Positions 47,402 to 58,494 of a DNA stretch of 64,000 bases are shown here, piece by piece. The notes below the pieces were generated by a model, which had not been told where the DNA came from, did not search any database, and worked only from the letters and a program-made list of their open reading frames with translations. The translations under genes were made by a program, and so were the position numbers. The stretch comes from Diaphorobacter aerolatus (GTDB lineage: Bacteria; Pseudomonadota; Gammaproteobacteria; Burkholderiales; Burkholderiaceae_C): assembly GCF_014489535.1 (NCBI RefSeq), contig NZ_CP060783.1, positions 2,356,001 to 2,420,000 on the forward strand, written 5' to 3'. Numbering within the stretch: the stretch's first letter is position 1; every line of letters starts with the position of its first letter.

Positions 47402-50400
47402 GCCGAGCGGAGCGACGCCCGAGACACGCATGGCCGAGTCCGCCGAGCAGGATCGACAGCAGCACATAGCCCGCGTGCGACAGCGTGGGGATCGCGGTCG
47501 GCGCGAGCGCTTTCGTGTCGCCCTGTGTCTGCGCGGTCGCCGCTGGTTTTGGTGGTTCGGTGGCCGCTACGGCTCCGGAAGCCACGCCCGCAGCAGCGCT
47601 GCCATCGGCGGGCGCGGCAGGGGGCGGCACGGCATCCACCTGCATCAGCGGATGGGCGCACTGACCCGCCTGCGCGACGATGGACGCGAACGGGCGATTG
47701 TCCACGCCGCTGAACCGGATGTTGTCCACGCGCCAGAACTGCGCTGCGTCCGGGTTGGCATTGGCCGTGGAACCGACACGCCAGCCGATGCGCAACAGCT
47801 TGCCCGCGTACTCACGCCCGAAGTTCACCGTGACATTGCGCTTCCAGCCGTTGCTGCGTCCCGTGAATGCAGGCTGGTTGCGTAGCGGATTGGCATTGGG
47901 CAATGCGCCCTGCCGTGTCCACCAGATCCGTCCGGTATAGGGCACGATCTCGGCAGCGACGCCCACGTCCAGGGAGTGCGGCAGCGACACGATGAGCTGG
48001 CCGCCATTGGTTTCGTCGGCGGCAAAGGCGTAGTCCTGATCGAAGCTGAGGATCAGGTCGGTGTCGCTACTCGCCTTGATTTCGGGCGTGTACATGGTGG
48101 TCAACAGGGTCTGGTCTGGAACGCTGACCTGATACCAGTGTTCGCCAGCATTGTCCCCTGCGACGGCCCATTGCGAGTTCTCCAGATTCATCGCACCAGG
48201 CCAGACGCGGACCGGATCATCCGTGCTGCTCGCACCGGCGATGTCGGCGTTGATCCAGGCGGAGACCGTCTGCCCGCGCGCGCTGGCCAGTTCATTCGCG
48301 AGACGGACGTTCACACCGATCTGTGCATTGGCAAACGAGGTCATGCCCGCCAAGGTCATCGGTACGCGCATGGCAAGCGACTTGCCCGGAGCAATTGCAT
48401 CGGGAAGGTCGAGACTCGCGCCCTTGGGGAAGGCGATCTGCGCTTGGTCGGACTGGAACGCGAGCGAGATTCCGGAAATTTCCGTGTTGCCGCGATTGAC
48501 CAGATTGAAGGTCAGCATCGCGGTTTCGCCATTGTCCAGAAGGTCGTCGGCATCGCAGCGCATCGCGCCGCCCACCGACGTGGAAACGCGCAGGTCGTCG
48601 ACCAACAGCAGCGGGCCGGCGTTGTAGCTCTCGACCACGCCTTGCAGATTGATCGACACGCGATCAGGTGCGAGCGCATCGAGCCCCGCGCCACGCTTGG
48701 CGAATGCGCCCAGGCAGCTCGCGTAATCCTGCGAATCGCTGGCCGCCATGCTGGCCAGCACCGCGTCGCGGGCCTCGGTGAACGTCGGGTTGACCGGCGT
48801 GAGCTTGAGGCTCGTGACGAAGTAGTTCTTCATGCGCTGCTGGGCATCGGCAAACTCGCGTTGATTCAGGATCGACGCATAGCATTCCCACAGCATCGTC
48901 GCCCAGACTTCGCCCACGTTGTGAATTTCCGCATTGCCAAAACCCGTGCCCGCCGTGTGCTGGATCAGCGCATGATTCACCGGCACATTGGCTGGCAGTG
49001 GCTCGCCATCCTGGATGTGCTTGAAGGTCAGCGGATTCTTCGCCATGTCGGTCGAATACGGATAGCGCCGACTGCCGAAATACGCGGTATTCGATCCGTC
49101 CACGGCGGGGTTCACACTGTCTGCATTGGCATATGCGCCCTGCGCGTAGGCACCCTGAAATTGCGCGTTGCCGGGTTTGGCGCGATCCTTGTCGGTGACA
49201 GTGACGAGCTGCGCGACGAAGTCCCCCCAGCCCTCGCCCAGCCCCGCGCCGAGACGGGTCGTGAGCCCGTTGGCGTTGCCGATGAGGCGCCGCGTCAGAT
49301 AGTGGCCCCATTCGTGCGCGACGATGGTGTTGTCAAGCGCCGCGCTGCGTGTCGGGCCACCCTTGTCGAACACGTACATGCGCATATTGGGCGACGCGCC
49401 ATCGGCGGGCGTGGCCATGCTGGCGTTGTTGCGCACCGAATACGCCAGCGCCCAGGCGTCGATTGGATCGCCCTCGATGCCGCCGCGTCCGAAATTGCGG
49501 GCCTGCGCATTGCCGGATGCCTCGTCGAAACCCGCGTCATAGAACCAGTCGTGCAGCCAGTTGACCATGTAGAACAGGTTGGCGACCGAGGTCGATGCCT
49601 GGCCCTGATTCCTGACCGCGTCTGCGGAAGGGTCGTAGCCGTAGTCGAACGCATCGGTCGAGCTGCATGCAAAAAAATCGCCATCGACGCTGCGCGAGTT
49701 TTCCGGGCACGAAGCGATGTTGGCGAACGGCGCGCCAGCGAAACCATCGGGCTTTTCACGTCCGCCCAGGCCCGCACGTTGTTGCCGTAGGTGAACGAGA
49801 GGCGCGGGTGAATGCTGCTGTCCACCCACGGATCGGCCTTGGAAAACGGGGCGCTTGCAAGTCGCAGCCTTGACGGGGAAACCAGCCGCGCCGAATAGCC
49901 GTCCGGCGCGGAACCCGGATAGGGGTTGAGATCGAGGCCCTGCGGCCCGGGATAGGGCACGCCGGTCTCGGGATGGGCCCAGACGCCGTAGCCAAAGGCT
50001 CTCGGCGCAGCCAACGGGGCCGCCGCCGTCGGTGTTGCGGGCGCAGCCTGATGCGAGGTGAGGTTGTTGCGAAACAGCAGCCTGCCGTCGTCGCTAGCCA
50101 CGACATACGAATACGCGTTGTGGACACCGGCCTCAAGCACCCGCAGCTCCAGATAGAACCCGGGCACAAGCCCCTGCGGCATGCGAAACCACACGCGGCG
50201 ATAACGAATCGGCGCTTCGAGCGTCGCGCCCTGGCCGCCGCGCAACGACCCGGGAAGCGAGAGCTGACGGTAACCGTCGGCATCCTTCCTGGATGGCAGT
50301 TCGGCATCCACCAGTTGCCGCGCGGCGTCGGCCTGAAAATCAAAGTCGAGCAGTGCCACCTGCGCGGCCAACGCTGGCGTGCGCGCAGCGGCGGCCTTGG

Positions 50401-50923
50401 TGGTGCCCGCAGTCTTTGCAAGCCCGGTGCTGCCGATGAAGCCGCCCACGTTGAGCGCGACGCCGCGCCTGTCGAGTAGCACCGTCGCCTGCTCGCGAAA
50501 CACCGGAATGCCGTCGCGCTGATTGGTCAATTGCACGACTCGTCCGCCTTGCGCGAGAGCTTGATCGAGCTTGACCGGTGCGGCATCGACCTCGGCGGCG
50601 CTGACTCCGTAGAGTTCGGCCACAGCCTTGAGTTCAGCGCGTGCGGATTGAGCGAGATTCGCGGGTCCCGACTTCTCCTTGCCGGACGCCGGTGCACGCG
50701 CCGGATCGAGCCACAGGAAGGTGGCCACGCCCAGCTGTTCGTCATAGGTCAGGCGCTGGACCGAAGCGGGCGCGGCCTTGCGCAGTTTCGCCGCCTTCGC
50801 GCGATCCGCCTGCGTGGCAGAAAGCGCGTCAATGTTCGGCAGATCGCGCGCCCAGGCCACGCCAGCAGAGGCCACGCCGAGCCACACGGAGGCGTGAAGA
50901 CAGTGTCGCAACGTCCTGCGCAT
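47379..50923 (-). CDS. M36-type (fungalysin) metallopeptidase with IPTL tail, one frameshift
   Basis: A large secreted zinc protease, 1181 residues after repair. Signal peptide, a propeptide region (to about 390), then the M36 domain with zinc motif VAHEWGHYLTRR and the downstream metal Glu in GAGLGEGWGDF. About 400 residues of beta-rich region follow, and the C-terminus IPTLSHAGYVLLSILLGGLG with a basic end is an IPTL-CTERM sorting tail. One base is missing at 49749-49751 (GGG for GGGG), which joins VKSP to DGFAGAPFAN. Predicted to be exported, activated by proteolysis and held at the cell surface by processing of the tail. Confidence 0.87.
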
Positions 50924-51354
50924 GGCACTTTCCCTCGTCTGGATTCAGCGGCCCGACCACCATGGAAGGCGCGGCGCGAATGGGGTGAGCGGGACAAATT
51001 CGGTTGATTTGCGGAGAGCACCAGACGGCATCCGGTGCTTGATCACATGCTAGGAACTATCGCGCGCAGACTTGTTTTCATTTGTTCTTCCGCTGTAAGA
51101 CGGTAGCTCGCGCATGCCCCGGCGAAATGCGAATGCGCGGCCTTCAAGGCCGTTTTCGCGGGTTTCTACCGTGATGCCATCGCGAGCAGGCGCGCGTGGA
51201 TCGTCGCTGGAATCGGCACGACCGAGCGAAGGGATGGGCTCACGAATGCGATCCCGGTCACATGGCCGATGCAGATCTGCACTTTCGATGCTGAGGGCAA
51301 AGTGCTCGGGCAGTCCAAAGTGATGCGGGCCCTTGAGTCCGGGTGTCCGTGGGA
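50924..51354. other. non-coding gap between the M36 gene and rpoN
   Basis: No supported gene in this 431-bp stretch. A hairpin AGCACC...GGTGCT at about 51019-51045 lies upstream of the M36 gene on its strand, in what must be its promoter region. Open frames here have no recognisable domain or ribosome site. No T-run terminator for rpoN was seen near 51354. Confidence 0.5.
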
Positions 51355-52950
51355 TCAGACCGCCTTGCGCAGATTGGCCGGAGGAATCTTCAGCGCCTCG
51401 CGGTACTTGGCCACGGTGCGACGCGCGCACTCGATGCCCTGCTCGGCGAGCATGTCGGCGATCTTGCTGTCCGAGAGCGGCTTCTTCGGGCTTTCGGAAC
51501 TCAGCAACTGCTTGATCAACGCCTTCACCGCCGTGCTCGACGCGCTGCCGCCGGTCTCGGTGCCAAGGCCCGAGCCGAAGAAATACTTGAGCTCGAACGT
51601 GCCCTGCGGCGTCGACAGGTATTTGGCCGTGGTCACGCGGCTGATGGTGGACTCGTGCAGGCCGAGTTCATCGGCGATGTCGCGCAGCACCAGCGGGCGC
51701 ATGGCGAGTTCGCCGTGCACGAAGAAGTTCTTCTGGCGCTCGACGATGGCGGTCGAGACGCGCAATATGGTGTCAAAGCGCTGCTGCACGTTCTTGATGA
51801 ACCAGCGCGCTTCCTGAAGACGCTGCTGCAGCCCCGCGTTGGCCTCGTTGCCGCGCTGGCCACGCAGCGCGTTGGCATAAACGTCGTGCACGCGCAGTCG
51901 CGGCATCACGTCGGGATTGAGTTGCACGGTAAAACGCATCTGCGCGCCGCGACCGACGTTCTTGACGATCACGTCGGGCACGATGATCTGGCGCTGCACG
52001 TCGGCAAACCGGCGACCGGGACGCGGCTCCAGGCGCGCAATCAGGTTCATCGCGGCGCGTGTGGAATCCTCCCCCGCGCCGCAGGCCTGCATGAGACGCT
52101 TGACGTCCTTGCGCGCGAGCAGGTCGAGCGAGTCGCGGCAAATGCGCAACGCGACCGCGATCATGGCCGGATCGCCCTCTTCGTCGAGGTTCATGGCGTG
52201 CAATTGCAGCGTCAGGCACTCGCTCAGATTGCGCGCGCCGACACCCGCCGGATCGAGACTCTGCAAAAGACGCAGGCCGACCGTGAAGCGATGCACGAGT
52301 TCTTCCAGCTCTTCGGTCGGCGCGTCGTTGCCGGCCAGCGCAATGGCCAGTTCGGCGAGCGACTCTTCGAGATAGCCGTCGTCGTTCAACGACTCGATCA
52401 GGAAACGCACCGCCGCGCTGTCGATGTCCGACAAATGCAGCGCCAGCGCCTGGCGGTGCAGGTGGTCGCTCAGGGATTCGTGCGCGCCTGCCAGATCGAT
52501 GGCATCGGTCTCTTCGTCGCCCGAACCGCTGGTGCTGCTACGCGCGGGAGCGTCACCGCCCCACTCGCCATCGTCGGGGGCCATCTCGACGGTCCCGTCG
52601 CCCTCCCAATCGACCTGCTCGGACGATTCCGAAGCGGCGCTGGCAGCATCTGCATCCGGCGCTGCCTGATCTTCGGACGAGGTAGCGGTGCTGGACGCGG
52701 AGGCCGCCGGATACAGCGCGCTGTCCGCGTCTGCGGCGTCTTCGCTTACGGGCTGATCCGCACGCTCGATGCCGAATTCTTCGCGCTCCGCGCCTTCGGT
52801 CGTGCGCTCCAGGAACGGGTTGTCGTCGAGCATTTGCTCGACTTCCTGTTCGAGTTCGAGCGTGGACAGTTGCAGCAGCTTGATCGATTGCTGCAACTGC
52901 GGCGTGAGTGCCAGATGCTGCGAAACGCGCAGCGACAGTCCGGGTTTCAT
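51355..52950 (-). CDS. rpoN: RNA polymerase sigma-54 factor
   Basis: Alternative sigma factor of 531 residues requiring AAA+ enhancer-binding proteins. Region I is the Gln/Leu-rich start LRVSQHLALTPQLQQSIKLL; region II is an acidic linker rich in D, E and S (about 60-150); the core-binding domain follows, then HESTISRVTTAKYL and the C-terminal RpoN box ARRTVAKYREAL. Order lptA-lptB-rpoN on one strand is widely conserved. Bases 52951-53059 form the spacer to lptB. Confidence 0.96.
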   Translation of the reverse strand: MKPGLSLRVSQHLALTPQLQQSIKLLQLSTLELEQEVEQMLDDNPFLERTTEGAEREEFGIERADQPVSEDAADADSALYPAASASSTATSSEDQAAPDADAASAASESSEQVDWEGDGTVEMAPDDGEWGGDAPARSSTSGSGDEETDAIDLAGAHESLSDHLHRQALALHLSDIDSAAVRFLIESLNDDGYLEESLAELAIALAGNDAPTEELEELVHRFTVGLRLLQSLDPAGVGARNLSECLTLQLHAMNLDEEGDPAMIAVALRICRDSLDLLARKDVKRLMQACGAGEDSTRAAMNLIARLEPRPGRRFADVQRQIIVPDVIVKNVGRGAQMRFTVQLNPDVMPRLRVHDVYANALRGQRGNEANAGLQQRLQEARWFIKNVQQRFDTILRVSTAIVERQKNFFVHGELAMRPLVLRDIADELGLHESTISRVTTAKYLSTPQGTFELKYFFGSGLGTETGGSASSTAVKALIKQLLSSESPKKPLSDSKIADMLAEQGIECARRTVAKYREALKIPPANLRKAV

Positions 52951-53059
52951 GAGCGCGCCCGGAGGCCCGTGCCGACGTCAACGGCGAGCAGGACCTGCCC
53001 ACACAACCCACGAGGTCGCGCAAGCCAGGCAGGGGCGCCGATGCAACCGCGCATGGCGC

Positions 53060-53863
53060 TCACATGCGGAAATGTTCGCCGAGGTAAACCCGGCGCACAT
53101 CTGCGTTTTCGACGATGTCCGAAGGAGTGCCCTGCGCGAGCACGCTGCCATCGCTGATGATGAAGGCGTGATCGCAAATGCCGAGCGTTTCGCGCACGTT
53201 GTGATCGGTGATGAGCACGCCGATGCCGCGCTCCTTGAGAAAGCCGATGATGCGCTGGATTTCGATCACCGCGATCGGATCGATACCGGCAAACGGCTCG
53301 TCAAGCAGGATGAAGCGCGGCTGCGTGGCCAGCGCGCGGGCAATTTCCACGCGGCGGCGTTCACCGCCCGAGAGCGCAAGCGCGGGCGATTCGCGCAGAT
53401 GATCGACGCGCAGTTCCTGAAGCAGCGAGGTCAGGCGCTCCTCGATCACGGCGCGCGAAAGCGCATGGCCGTGCTCGTCCTGCTGCAACTCGAGTACGGC
53501 GCGCACGTTTTCCTCGACGTTGAGCTTGCGAAAGATCGACGCTTCCTGCGGCAGATACGACAGCCCGAGCCGCGAGCGGCGGTGGATCGGCAGGTTCTGC
53601 ACCGATTGCCCGTCGATGTAGATCTCGCCCGCGTCACTACGCACCAGACCGACGATCATGTAGAACGAGGTCGTCTTGCCAGCGCCGTTGGGGCCGAGCA
53701 GGCCGACCACCTCGCCCTTGCGCACGGACAGCGAAACGTCCTTGACGACCTTGCGACTGCCGTAGGATTTTTCCAGGTGCAGGGCTTCGAGGCGGCTCTG
53801 CGGATCGATCAGGGTGGCGGGTTCAGCCCCGTCCATCGAGGGCTCAAGGCGCTCATTGTTCAT
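53060..53863 (-). CDS. lptB: LPS transport ATP-binding protein
   Basis: Cytoplasmic ATPase of the LptB2FG complex that extracts lipopolysaccharide from the inner membrane, 267 residues. Walker [14 protein letters not shown], signature [15 protein letters not shown], Walker [15 protein letters not shown]-loop [12 protein letters not shown] 53863 has an AGGA site eight bases upstream; a GTG at 53884 overlapping the lptA stop is the alternative. Slight N-terminal extension relative to E. coli LptB. Confidence 0.95.
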   Translation of the reverse strand: MNNERLEPSMDGAEPATLIDPQSRLEALHLEKSYGSRKVVKDVSLSVRKGEVVGLLGPNGAGKTTSFYMIVGLVRSDAGEIYIDGQSVQNLPIHRRSRLGLSYLPQEASIFRKLNVEENVRAVLELQQDEHGHALSRAVIEERLTSLLQELRVDHLRESPALALSGGERRRVEIARALATQPRFILLDEPFAGIDPIAVIEIQRIIGFLKERGIGVLITDHNVRETLGICDHAFIISDGSVLAQGTPSDIVENADVRRVYLGEHFRM

Positions 53864-53880
53864 CGCGAATTCCTGCAGAC

Positions 53881-54542
53881 TCACTTGCCGCCGCCATTGC
53901 TCAGTTCGGGACTGGTGCGCAGTACGGGCGCATCACCCGAGCGCTCGGGCCGGGGCGTCGGTGAGGCCCGTCGGCGGGTTTTTCCTTGGGCGTGAGCGTC
54001 ATGCGCACGCGGCCCGAAGGCGTGCCAGCGGTGGATGACGGCGTGGAGGTGTTCTTGACGCCATCCACGGTGAACACGTCGGTGAGATTGTTGTAGACGA
54101 TGAGTGCGCCGTTGACCTGGTCGGTCAGCGTCGTGTCGCGATAGCGGCGCAGCTCGCCACGGCGGATGAACTTGACGATGTCGGCCTTGCCGTCGTATTC
54201 GATCACCTCGCCTTCGCCTTCCACGAACTCATGCGGCGCGCCCGGCGCGGAGTCGCGCTTCTGGCGGAAGAAAGCGCGCTTGCCAGCGGGGGCGGTCACC
54301 GTGCCGAACTGGAAACCGTCCGGGTCCTGGCGCACCTCAAGCTGCGCGCCGCGCAACACGATGGTGCCCTTGGTCATCACCACATTGCCCGTGAACACGC
54401 TGATCTGCTTGAGCTCGTCATGGCGCAGCGCATCGGCTTCGATGTTCATCGGCTTGTCGCGGTCGGCACGCTCCGCATGCACCACGGCCGGGCCAAATGC
54501 CAACAGGCAGCTAAAAAAGAGCGGGATAAGTCTGGTTTTCAT
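53881..54542 (-). CDS. lptA: LPS transport periplasmic protein, one frameshift
   Basis: Periplasmic bridge protein of the Lpt pathway, 220 residues after repair. Signal peptide [20 protein letters not shown], then [16 protein letters not shown] and the jellyroll repeats ([19 protein letters not shown]). The frame breaks at 53967-53969 (CCC for CCCC): the repaired tail reads [19 protein letters not shown] and ends in ELSNGGGK with its stop next to lptB. The broken part is only the disordered tail. No lptC or kdsC gene precedes it in the window; dsbA, with its own terminator, lies upstream. Confidence 0.9.
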
Positions 54543-54657
54543 AGGGCATGAATCTTGCTGGGTCATTGTACTGAACCCACGGCGTGACGACGGCGATAGC
54601 AGCAGATATCGCCCAATTGCAGAGGTCAAAACGACGAATGGCAGCACTCAGGCGTCG

Positions 54658-54694
54658 TTAAAAACAAAAGGCGCGCCACGAATGACGCGCCTTT
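54658..54694 (-). terminator. Rho-independent terminator of dsbA
   Basis: On the minus strand AAAGGCGCG (54694-54686) pairs with CGCGCCTTT (54675-54667), followed by TTGTTTTT-type sequence. It stands 22 bp after the dsbA stop and well before lptA, so the lptA operon must have its own promoter in 54543-54657. Confidence 0.9.
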
Positions 54695-54716
54695 CAAGAG
54701 CCCATCCAGCAAAAAC

Positions 54717-55370
54717 TCAAGCCTTGAGCGTCGCGAGATACTCCACGACCTGCAGCACGCTCTGCATGTTGCCAGCCATCGTGCCGTCGGTGTAGTACTT
54801 GCCGCCCACGCCCATCGAAGGCACACCCTCGACCTGGTAAGCCTCTTGCAGTTGCCCCGCCTTGCGCAGCAGATTGGCGGTGTTGAAGGAGTTGTACGCC
54901 TCCTTGAACTTCGCCACGTCCACGCCCTGCTGACCGATCCATTCGAAGATCGCCTCGTCCTTGTTGAGCGCCTTGCGCTCCACGTGCACCGCGCGGAACA
55001 CCGTGGTGTGCAGCTTGGGCAGCAGGTTCATGGCTTCGAGCGCGAAATACAGCTTTTGCTGCGGCACGAACGTGGCATTGAATGCCACGGGCACGCGGCG
55101 AATCACCATGTTGGCCGGAGCCGCCTTGGCCCAGGCCTCGAACGTGGGCTCGAACGCGTTGCAGTGCGGGCAGCTATACCAGAAGAACTCGATCACCTCG
55201 ACCTTGCCGGCTGGAGCATCGGTGGCTGCGGGCTTCTTGAGCTTGATGTAGTCCTTGCCCTCCTTGAAGGCGCGGGCCTGGGCCTGCGCGTGCATGGACG
55301 AAAGGGGCAATGTCAGGGCGGAAGCGGCCACCGCCGTGGCGGTGGAGACGGAAAACTCGCGGCGTTTCAT
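54717..55370 (-). CDS. dsbA: thiol:disulfide interchange protein
   Basis: Periplasmic disulfide oxidase, 217 residues. The N-terminus MKRREFSVSTATAVAASALT carries a twin-arginine-like RREF before the hydrophobic stretch. The active site is FFWYSCPHCNAFEP and the cis-proline loop is VEGVPSMGV. CPHC with this wide loop is the classic DsbA pair. Ends with a strong terminator. Confidence 0.94.
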   Translation of the reverse strand: MKRREFSVSTATAVAASALTLPLSSMHAQAQARAFKEGKDYIKLKKPAATDAPAGKVEVIEFFWYSCPHCNAFEPTFEAWAKAAPANMVIRRVPVAFNATFVPQQKLYFALEAMNLLPKLHTTVFRAVHVERKALNKDEAIFEWIGQQGVDVAKFKEAYNSFNTANLLRKAGQLQEAYQVEGVPSMGVGGKYYTDGTMAGNMQSVLQVVEYLATLKA

Positions 55371-55438
55371 GAGATGAACATTCCTCTTCAGTGTTTTTGT
55401 AGCAACTCGTGATTGTGAGCGATGTGCGCGAAAAAAGT

Positions 55439-56155
55439 TCAGCGCTGCACGCGAACCAAGGTGGTGTCGATGCCCGCTCCGTCCAGTTTGCCCTTGAGGG
55501 AATCGGCATCGTCGCGCTTGCCGAACGGGCCGACACGCACGCGGAACACCGTGCGACCGCTCTGCTCACGCTCGCTCACGCGCGCCTCCCAGCCGAGCAT
55601 GGCGAGCTTGGCGCGCTGCGCGTCGGCATTGCTCTGGCTGCTGAACACACCGGCCTGCACGAAATAGTCGAACGGATCGCTGGACGTAGGCGCCGGCGCG
55701 GGCGCGGGGGCCGCCGCCGCACGGGCGCGGGCCAGATCGCCAAGCGGATCGCTGCTGGTGGTCGATGGTGCCGCGCGCGCCGTCTGCGTGGCCGACGATG
55801 CGCCGGGCTTGGGCGCCGATGCGACCACGGTCGGACTCGACGCCGGAACCGAAGGAGCAGGCGCGGGCGTCACCGACCCCGCCACGGCCGGTGGCGTGGT
55901 GGTGGCGTCTCCCGGTGGCTGCGCAGGTGCGGTTCTCGCCGGGTTCTTGCCGTACAACGTGGAATTCGGGTCCCAGTTCTTGTTGCGCTGCGCCTCGGCC
56001 TCGTCCTGGTCCGTTCCGCGCGTGGCGTTCTTGTTCAGGAAGGGCACGGGCACCTTGGTCACGTAGACGGCCACGGCCAGCGCCGCCGCCAGACCGACGA
56101 GCACGCCCAGGATGAGCCCCAGGACGAGGCCACCACGTTGCTTGTTAACGTTCAT
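55439..56155 (-). CDS. SPOR-domain protein
   Basis: A 238-residue inner-membrane protein: one helix near the N-terminus (VLGLILGVLVGLAAALAVAV), a long Pro/Ala/Ser/Thr-rich periplasmic linker, and a C-terminal SPOR domain (DYFVQAGVFSSQSNADAQ to VRVGPFGKRDDADSLKGKL). SPOR domains bind denuded glycan at the division septum, so it is a candidate cell-division protein of the FtsN type. It follows argS by 24 bp, as is common in Burkholderiales. Confidence 0.88.
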   Translation of the reverse strand: MNVNKQRGGLVLGLILGVLVGLAAALAVAVYVTKVPVPFLNKNATRGTDQDEAEAQRNKNWDPNSTLYGKNPARTAPAQPPGDATTTPPAVAGSVTPAPAPSVPASSPTVVASAPKPGASSATQTARAAPSTTSSDPLGDLARARAAAAPAPAPAPTSSDPFDYFVQAGVFSSQSNADAQRAKLAMLGWEARVSEREQSGRTVFRVRVGPFGKRDDADSLKGKLDGAGIDTTLVRVQR

Positions 56156-56179
56156 AAATCCGCTTGTAGTCACTCTTGT

Positions 56180-57889
56180 TTACATGCGTTCCGGAGCAGA
56201 AACGCCCAGAACGGCCAATCCATTGTGCAACACCTGCGCGGTCGCGGCGACCAGCGCGAGGCGTGCGAGCCTGACCTTCTCATCATCCACAAGGATACGC
56301 TCTGCGTCGTAGTACGAGTGGTACGCAGACGCCAGATCGCGCAGGTAAAAGGTAACGTCATGTGGCGCATTGCTGGCGGCTGCGGCGGTGAGCATCTCGG
56401 GATACTTGGCGAGCAGCAGCATCAGCGCCTGAGCCTGTGGGCCGTCGAGCGCCGACAGATCCGCGTCCTTGAGCGCGGGAACACCCGCGCCGCCCTGCTC
56501 CTGCCAGGTGCGCAGCACCGAGCAAATGCGAGCATGCGCGTACTGCACGTAGTACACCGGGTTGTCGTTGTTCTGCGCCACGGCCAGATCGACGTCGAAG
56601 GTGTATTCGGTGTCGGGTTTGCGCGACAGCAGGAAGAAGCGCACGGCGTCCTTGCTGGTCCATTCGATCAGGTCGCGCAACGTCACGTAGGAGCCGGCAC
56701 GCTTGCTGATCTTCACTTCCTCGCCGTTGCGCACCACGCGCACCATGGTGTGCAGCACGTAGTCGGGATAGCCCTCGGGAATGCCGACGTTCGCGGCCTG
56801 CAAGCCGGCGCGCACGCGCGCAATCGTGCCGTGGTGATCCGTGCCCTGGATGTTCACCACCTTGCCGTAGCCGCGCTCGAACTTCTGGATGTGATAGGCC
56901 ACATCGGGCAGAAAGTAGGTGTAGTTGCCGTCGGACTTGCGCATCACGCGGTCCTTGTCGTCGCCGTAGTCGGTCGACCTGAGCCACAGCGCTCCGTCCT
57001 GCTCGTAGGTGTGGCCGCTGTCGATCAGGCGCCTGACGGTTTCTTCGACATGGCCATGGGTGTACAGGCTCGATTCAAGGTAGTACTCATTGAATCGCAG
57101 ATTGAAGGCCTGGAGGTCCTTGTCCTGCTCGTTGCGCAGATAGGCGACCGCGAAGTTGCGGATGTTCGCGTCATCGTTGACGTCGCCATTCGCGGTGAAC
57201 TCGCGGTCGTCGGCCTTGACGGTTTCCTTGTGGAGAAACGCCTGGGCGATGTCCGCAATGTAGTCACCGTTGTAGAAACTTTTGGAAAGCGGATTGTCCG
57301 GATCGGTGGGCCAGCACTCATCGCCGGGCTTGAAACCCTTGGCACGTAATTGCGTGCTCTTGGTCAGCGTGTCGATCTGCACGCCCGCGTCGTTGTAATA
57401 GAACTCGCGGTGCACGTCCCAGCCCTGAGTGGAATACAGGTTGCTGATCGCATCTCCAATGGCGGCCTGACGGCCATGGCCGACGTGCAGCGGGCCGGTC
57501 GGATTGGCAGAGACGAACTCGACCAGCACTTTTTCCCCGCGGTCCGGCTGAAAGCCGAACTTCTCGCCCTGCGCAAGCACTTCGCGCACGATTTCCTGCT
57601 TGGCGGCGGGCTTGAGGCGGATGTTCAGAAAACCCGGGCCGGCGATTTCGATCGCATCCACCCACTTCTGGAAAGCCGGCGTGGCCTCCAGCGAGGTTTT
57701 CAATTGTTCACCAAGCGCTCGCGGATTGGCCTTCAGCGGCTTGGCCAGTTGCATCGCGGCCGTGCAGGCGAAATCGCCATGCGCTGCCACCTTGGGGTTT
57801 TCAAAAGCCGCACGCGCACCTGCGCCGGGCGAGAGTTTTTCGAGCTCGGCAGCCAGGGCGGCGAGCAAATCCAGTTTGACGGAGAGCAT
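56180..57889 (-). CDS. argS: arginyl-tRNA synthetase
   Basis: Class I aminoacyl-tRNA synthetase charging tRNA-Arg, 569 residues. N-terminal additional domain, then [18 protein letters not shown] (HIGH site), [11 protein letters not shown], and [18 protein letters not shown] (the KMSKS counterpart), then the all-helical anticodon-binding domain. A complete, essential gene with intact frame. First gene of a minus-strand pair with the SPOR gene. Confidence 0.96.
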   Translation of the reverse strand: MLSVKLDLLAALAAELEKLSPGAGARAAFENPKVAAHGDFACTAAMQLAKPLKANPRALGEQLKTSLEATPAFQKWVDAIEIAGPGFLNIRLKPAAKQEIVREVLAQGEKFGFQPDRGEKVLVEFVSANPTGPLHVGHGRQAAIGDAISNLYSTQGWDVHREFYYNDAGVQIDTLTKSTQLRAKGFKPGDECWPTDPDNPLSKSFYNGDYIADIAQAFLHKETVKADDREFTANGDVNDDANIRNFAVAYLRNEQDKDLQAFNLRFNEYYLESSLYTHGHVEETVRRLIDSGHTYEQDGALWLRSTDYGDDKDRVMRKSDGNYTYFLPDVAYHIQKFERGYGKVVNIQGTDHHGTIARVRAGLQAANVGIPEGYPDYVLHTMVRVVRNGEEVKISKRAGSYVTLRDLIEWTSKDAVRFFLLSRKPDTEYTFDVDLAVAQNNDNPVYYVQYAHARICSVLRTWQEQGGAGVPALKDADLSALDGPQAQALMLLLAKYPEMLTAAAASNAPHDVTFYLRDLASAYHSYYDAERILVDDEKVRLARLALVAATAQVLHNGLAVLGVSAPERM

Positions 57890-57995
57890 CCGCCAATTTT
57901 ACGTGCGCGTGTCATCTGAGCTATGTCAAGTAGCGTTATGCTGACTGACCCGTCCTAATTTCGGGGTTTTTTGTCGTTTTTTGCAGGAGATCAAC

Positions 57996-58316
57996 ATGAA
58001 GAAACTGCTTTCCACGTTCGCTTCCGTCGGCTTCGCCCTGTCCCTGGGAGTGATCGCCGCCACACCCGCCGCTGCCAAGGAGCCCACCGCCCAGCAGCAA
58101 AAGATGGCTACCTGCAACACCGATGCAGGTGCCAAGGATCTCAAGGGGGATGATCGCAAGGCATTCATGAAGTCCTGCCTGTCCAACAAGCCGGCCAAGG
58201 CCACGACGCAGCAGGAAAAAATGAAGACCTGCAACGTTGACGCGGGCGCCAAGGAACTCAAGGGCGACGAGCGCAAGGCGTTCATGAAGGAATGCCTGAG
58301 CAACAAGCCAGCCTGA
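57996..58316 (+). CDS. psiF: PsiF-repeat periplasmic protein
   Basis: A small secreted protein, 106 residues. Signal peptide MKKLLSTFASVGFALSLGVI with an AAA cleavage site, then two PsiF repeats, each with QQ.KM.TCN.DAGAK.LKGD.RKAFMK.CLS and two cysteines. AGGAGA lies five bases before ATG 57996. PsiF proteins are known as phosphate-starvation-induced in E. coli; no PHO box was identified here. Divergent from argS across a 106-bp spacer. Confidence 0.88.
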   Translation: MKKLLSTFASVGFALSLGVIAATPAAAKEPTAQQQKMATCNTDAGAKDLKGDDRKAFMKSCLSNKPAKATTQQEKMKTCNVDAGAKELKGDERKAFMKECLSNKPA

Positions 58317-58337
58317 GGGTAGCCACCCTCACCCCTG

Positions 58338-58361
58338 CCCTCTCCCGCAAGCGGGAGAGGG
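58338..58361. repeat. intergenic perfect inverted repeat
   Basis: CCCTCTCCCGC (58338-58348) and its exact complement (58351-58361) are separated by AA. It lies 22 bp after the psiF stop. This GC-rich palindrome type is widespread as an intergenic repeat in GC-rich proteobacteria and may act as a terminator-like hairpin or a mobile palindromic unit. Between it and 58494 no gene is seen. Confidence 0.8.
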
Positions 58362-58494
58362 GGCCATGCGCAGAGAGCACCGCGTGACTTCCAAAAAACG
58401 CATTTTTGATTCCTTTTTGGCGCAAGCAAAAAGGAATTGCCCCGCCGGGGCAGTCCCGGCTCCGGGGAAAAACGACACAGCAAACGCAAGAAAA

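Noticed and set aside
51050..51430. A 126-codon frame overlapping the end of rpoN
   Set aside because: No domain or ribosome site, and it overlaps the conserved rpoN terminus.
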